A program made the translations under genes and the position numbers. Positions 59,464-64,000 of a DNA stretch of 64,000 bases are shown here, one piece after another (position 1 is the first letter of the stretch; each line of letters starts with the position of its first letter). The notes under the pieces were generated by a model that saw only the letters and a list, made by a program, of their open reading frames with translations, was not told the DNA's origin and made no database searches. The DNA is from Mallotus nudiflorus. Lineage: Eukaryota > Streptophyta > Magnoliopsida > Malpighiales > Euphorbiaceae. The stretch covers positions 1,071,501 to 1,135,500 of the forward strand of contig CANTUR010000145.1 in assembly GCA_947683625.1 (NCBI GenBank), read 5' to 3'.

Positions 59464-62400
59464 TCATCGTGTTTGGAAGTTGAGGACTTTCACGGAGAAT
59501 GCGAAGGCAGAAAAGAAGAGGACACTGAAACCCAAGAGTACTGCTACTGAAACTCCAATCATATTGGATTCAAAGCCAAAATAAGCTTTCAAATACTCTT
59601 TGACCGTGCCTTCAAACCCCGGTCCTACAATTATGTCCTCAACATCACCAAGCTGGGAAGTAATAATGCCTCGCAGAGTCCAAGCAATGGGGCAGATGTA
59701 GTAGAACCAGATCCACCATCCTGGAATTTTCTGAAATGACACAAGATGTAAAAACCGATTGTGTTGTTTAATTAATATGTAAGCAACCACATAAGGGTTG
59801 TTTCCATATATATATATATATATATATATTTGTGTGTGTGTGTGTGTTTGTTTTCTAAGTATTTCAATTATGCATAGAAATGTGTATCAGTAATGTATAG
59901 GCTCACGCCTATTTTATCAATGGAAGAAAAAAAAACATGTAACAAATTATAATAGATAGTAAGACAAAGATATGATTGCTGAACGCTGTTGGTATGTCCT
60001 GTTTTGAAGCTTCAATTATGCATTCCAGTACTTAATTTTTCCTCGCTAGAAATGCTTCAGGGAAGTTGAATCTTCAATTATGCATTTCCTATGGTGTTTT
60101 TTTATGATAGAAATGTGCATCGGTGTTTAGGCTTAATGCTCTTTTTATCGCTAAAAAAGAAAAAAAACTAAGTATATAACAAAATAGAATGGATAGTAAA
60201 GACAAAGATGTGATTGCTGAAAGCTGTTGGTATGGCTTAAAATAAGTGACAGTAACAAATAGCTGGTAGAGCTCTTATATATTTAGAGCTCTGATGCACC
60301 AAGAAGAATAAATTCCCCACCATTTATAGCCAAAACTGTACAACTAGAATCATTCCTGAAAAATGTTTATCAAAACATCCAAACATGATATAAAAACAGC
60401 TTTATGCATGATTTAACTCCTAAAAATGACATTAACAAGTGCATGGTTCAACAGCCAAAACTGGGAGAGGTATTTTCTACATGATTTTTTAAGAATAGGG
60501 CCTAATCAGAAGCAACAGAAGATTTTTTTTTTTTTAAATTTATATGTGCTCTTTGCCTAACGTCATGATAATTGATACAAAACTGAAAATAGGATTTTCT
60601 TCTTTTTTTCTGTTGTGAGGAAATTTACCTGCTTCATCTTATAAGTAAAATTAGTGATAAGTAAAATTTATTTCAGGGCCATTCACCAATATGTATTAGC
60701 TTCCAGTTGGGGGTTATGAAGTAATATAAATTACTTACCGACATTGGGATAAGGAAACCCGAGAGGAGATTCCATAAAGAATAAAATGCAGACGAGATGA
60801 TGGCTGCCATGTGTTGAGAGGGTGTGAGACCAACAGCCATCATGCCATAAAATGTAAAATAAGTGAAGGTGAGGAACATGAACAGCAAATAGAGGAAAAA
60901 TTTGCCTGCAACGCATAGGAAATATCTACGTCAATAAAATTTTGTTCCCAGCAATTTCTTCTTCTTTTTTTTTTTCTCAAAAAATTAGCAATTATCATAT
61001 AAAGCAATATGATAACCAAAAAGACCAGGAAATGTATGTGCCAATTATATTCAATTCAAAACATTAACATCATCGAAGAGGAAATTGCATGCCCTCAATT
61101 TCCATCAAGGTGCTGTACATCATATGAGTTATGGCCTATAGAAAACCGTTGACTGGACAGTATTTAATCTTGGAAGCACTAAAGATAACTCTTTAAGAGA
61201 ACTTGTATCTTACCAGCTGTCTTCTCAAAACCAATCATAAAATAAGTGATGATGCCATATAAAATTGTCTGCAAAATGATGTATGGAACCTCCACAAGAC
61301 CCTGCCAGAAACAATGTTGAAGTATGCATTGCCAACACTTTCAAGAACTCTTCACTAAAATATGCTAATATATTTTCTCTTACCTGGGCTGCAGCGTACG
61401 CCAGTGGGGAGTACATTCCAGCTGCTTTTTCTCTATAGAAAACCGTCCTCTCGATAGAAACTATTGGCTGTACTGAAGAAGCATTATTAACCCCAAGAAA
61501 CATAACGGCAGAGTAAAGAGCTCCCATAACCACGAATAAATCTTGAGTTGAGTGCCTACCAACCAGTAAGATATTAAATCGTTACAACACCTTTTAAATA
61601 CACTACTGTAAGATTCATTATGAAATGGAACTAATCCATTATATAGATCCATCTAAATAATACAGTCCTCAGTAACTTTATCAACTTCCAAATTAGAGAC
61701 CAGGGAGAAAAAAAAATTATGAGTAAAAAAATGTGCTTTAAAGACTTTCAAAACTTGTCCTCAACGAAAATAGATATTAATGAAAATTTACCTTTTGGTG
61801 CCAATGTCCCAAAACACAGAGCCTAATATCAATGCAGCTAATACAGTAAAGAATATCCTCACGGCATTGTAGCGTGGACTCCTCCAATATACAAGATTTT
61901 CTTTCTTAAGGCAAATACGAAACTGAGTAAGAAAGTCTTGTGCATAGGTGGAAGCAAACTCTAACTGTTTGGAGTCAGCAGGGGGAGTACTGAAATGCAT
62001 AATTGAAGCTTCCACTTCCCTGAAACAAGGAAAAATAAAGGTACTCATACAAACAAACTATAGAGATAACAAAGGATGGCTTGCACAAAGATCTTGCAAG
62101 CATTTTAACAAGACATGGCTTGGATTACCTATATTTCTCAGATTTTTTATATAACTCTGCGAAGTCCTCACCAATCCTCTCTTCAACGTTAGGTGCTGTA
62201 ACCTCAAGCATCCATGTTGCTGGGTTATAACCATCAGAAATAGGAGGGATTCCGATAATTCCCTGGACAAGAAAAGGAAAGTGAGGACTATGCATTGCTA
62301 ATGAAGAATATCTTATTGCTCTAGTTAACATGCTGCTGTAAGATATCTTCATTTTAGAAACAGCGAATCTACTGCTATAACAGATGCACATTCTAACTAT

Positions 62401-63971
62401 AAAACAATCATTTTAGGCCTTAGACCTTACTTCTTCCAGAAGCAGTCCCCTGTCAAAACAAATGAACAGCAAAACAATGGAGGTTTTTTTCTTTTTAAGA
62501 ATGAACTTTGAAGTTAGAAATTAGAAGTAGTCATATTAGATAATGCAATTTGACCTGAAAATAGTCAATCATATTCTGCGAGTGCACCCCAAGCTTCCCT
62601 CCATATATAACCTGGCCCCCTCGTTTCATGAGAAGCAACTGTTACATTAAAACCCAAATTAGACAGTTGTAAAGAAGAATACACAAAAGTAGAGTTTTCA
62701 TCACAAAACAAAACTATTACTCAACCTCATCAAATGCTTCAAAAATGTCAATACTTGGTTGATGGATGGTGCAAACCACTGTTCTGCCAGTATCAACAGT
62801 ATTACGAACAGTTCTCATAACAATGGCTGCTGCTCGTGCATCAAGTCCAGATGTAGGTTCATCCATAAAAATAATGGAAGGATTTGCAACAAGCTCAACT
62901 GCAATTGTTAATCGCTTTCGCTGTTCTGTCGATAAGCCACTACTACCTGGCAAACCAACCAAAGCTTGACGTAGAGTGTCCAGCTCCACCAATTTCATTA
63001 CTTCTTCAACAAACTCCTGCAGTACATTGCAGGGAAACTCTCAATATAAGGGATACAACAAGTAAACTAATATGTTCAGATATCAAATTGCTAAACAGCT
63101 CACATGTCTTTGTTCTTTGCTGACATCTTTTGGAAGCCGAAGACTAGAAGAAAACCAAAGAGACTCCTCCACTGTAACCTGAGGAGAATGTATATCATTT
63201 TGCTCAACATAACCTGAAATTCTAGCAAATGTGTGTTGCTCTTTTGGGTAACCTGAGATCTTGATATCCCCTTCTATATATCCACCGGTTTTCCTTCCAG
63301 CAAGCACATCCATCAGAGTAGTCTTTCCTGCACCACTTGACCCAACCAATGCGGTCAGAACACCCGGTGAGAATACTCCACTAACATCCGATAACAGCTG
63401 CAACTTCTTTTCTGGTATACCCCGTTTGCTCATTTCCTGAGAACATCAGATAATAGATGATAAACATTATATACGTGAGCAAATTAAGGGAATATAAACT
63501 GCTGCAAAGGAACACCACCTTTGGCATGTCAACAAAATAATTGACATTATGGAAAGTCATTGTCAATGGTTGAAATGGAAGAATCATTCCTTTTTTTCTG
63601 CTGCCCTCTGAAGCAGATATTTGATTCATTTCAAGTTCCTCACTGCCATTTCCAGCAGGATCTTTTTCTGTGGAGTCAACTGGATCAGCAACAGTTTTGG
63701 CCTTCTGAAGAGCTAGATGAACCAGGAATAGCAGAAAGAGTTAGATTTAGCTTTATTAAATTAAAAAAAAAAAAAGTGGAATATGAAAAGCCTTAAAGCT
63801 TTATCAAAACTTACGATGAAGGTAGGTCAAGGCCAAGGTCACAATGATGTTGAAAAGCAATGCATACAGCCATAATACAGCAACGCCAATCCAATACCAA
63901 TGATCACTCGTGGGTAAACTATGTCCATGGAGAATATTGTATCCAATTGTATTATTCCCAATAAGTGATCT
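59464..63971 (-). CDS. ABCG31-like: PDR-type ABCG transporter, C-terminal half (ABCG31-like), partial
   Basis: Eleven exons with GT-AG borders, in transcript order: 63971-63815, 63712-63519, 63436-63104, 63016-62726, 62638-62555, 62262-62129, 62019-61792, 61555-61384, 61301-61214, 60905-60739, 59730-59464. They sum to 2,115 nt, 705 codons in one frame ending NFQTR-stop; the N-terminal half is beyond the window. Content: last helix of the first membrane domain (DHWYWIGVAVLWLYALLFN), linker, second nucleotide-binding domain with Walker A (VGSSGAGKTT), signature LSTEQRKRLT, Walker B (IIFMDEPTSGLD) and H-loop (TIHQPSIDIFEAFDE), the NPATWMLEVT motif, then the second six-helix membrane domain. The text YREVEASI and SNASSVQPIVSIERTVFYREKAAGMY-like matches favour ABCG31, reported in Arabidopsis to export abscisic acid from endosperm and to load pollen-coat sterol glycosides. 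Substrate here is inferred. Plasma membrane. No stop or frameshift. Confidence 0.93.
59805..59847. repeat. (TA)n(TG)n microsatellite in the last intron of the ABC gene
   Basis: TA repeats run into TG repeats inside the intron between exons 60905-60739 and 59730-59464. Confidence 0.95.
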
Positions 63972-64000
63972 CTGAAAATGTTCATTTTTTTGGTTATGTA

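Noticed and set aside
62435..62452. An 18-nt candidate mini-exon (encoding GLLLEE) with AG and GTAAG borders in the ABC gene
   Set aside because: Joining exon 62638-62555 directly to 62262-62129 gives YFQ-GIIGIPPI, which matches the family text YFxGIxGxPPI; the mini-exon would insert six residues in a conserved segment.

Overview
This is plant nuclear DNA, most likely from a eudicot. It is AT-rich, has spliced genes with GT-AG introns, and carries plant-type Ty3/gypsy retroelements nested in one another. I cannot name the species. Only the last ~7 kb holds ordinary host genes; the rest is mostly retroelement.

Layout. (1) 1-~6314: right part of a decayed minus-strand Tat-lineage Ty3/gypsy element (integrase, two RNase H regions, RT, protease, gag, PBS, 5' LTR). 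(2) ~6315-8981: AT-rich intergenic DNA with LTR-like debris. (3) 8982-22851: an old solo LTR (2.4 kb, TSD ATATC/GTATC) split by a young, almost intact minus-strand chromovirus of Tekay/Del type (9033-20513, LTRs of 3242 and 3243 bp, TSD TATTA, PBS and PPT in place, one 1,583-codon gag-pol frame broken by a single TGA). (4) 22857-24836: intergenic DNA with a hAT transposase remnant. (5) 24842-52334: a giant minus-strand Ogre/Tat-like element, about 27.5 kb with its insertions, bounded by ~2.0 kb LTRs and a 5-bp near-identical duplication (ATAAG/ATAAA). It carries a Tekay-type solo LTR (27936-31898, TSD TTAAT), antisense plant-mobile-domain-like ORFs (32.6-36.1 kb), a fourfold tandem amplification of its integrase segment (36514-41912), and an inverted solo LTR of its own family inside the RT domain (43238-45366, TSD ACCTT). 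(6) 52340-57270: AT-rich intergenic DNA. (7) 57328-58482 (+): intact PRISE-type reductase gene (progesterone 5-beta-reductase/iridoid synthase family). (8) 59464-63971 (-): the last eleven exons, 705 codons in frame, of a full-size PDR-type ABCG transporter most like ABCG31; its N-terminal half lies beyond the right edge. The two host genes converge tail to tail with ~1 kb between them.

Most notable. The Tekay-type LTRs carry paired hairpin-like modules: a constant core of about 33-35 bp is flanked by arms that differ between modules but stay complementary within each. The same LTRs hold a GC-rich leader just after a TATA region, ending in a conserved GTGAGT donor that overlaps the stop of a short ORF. 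The integrase segment of the Ogre-like element was amplified in tandem after it had already acquired stop codons. No CRISPR, rRNA or tRNA gene was seen.
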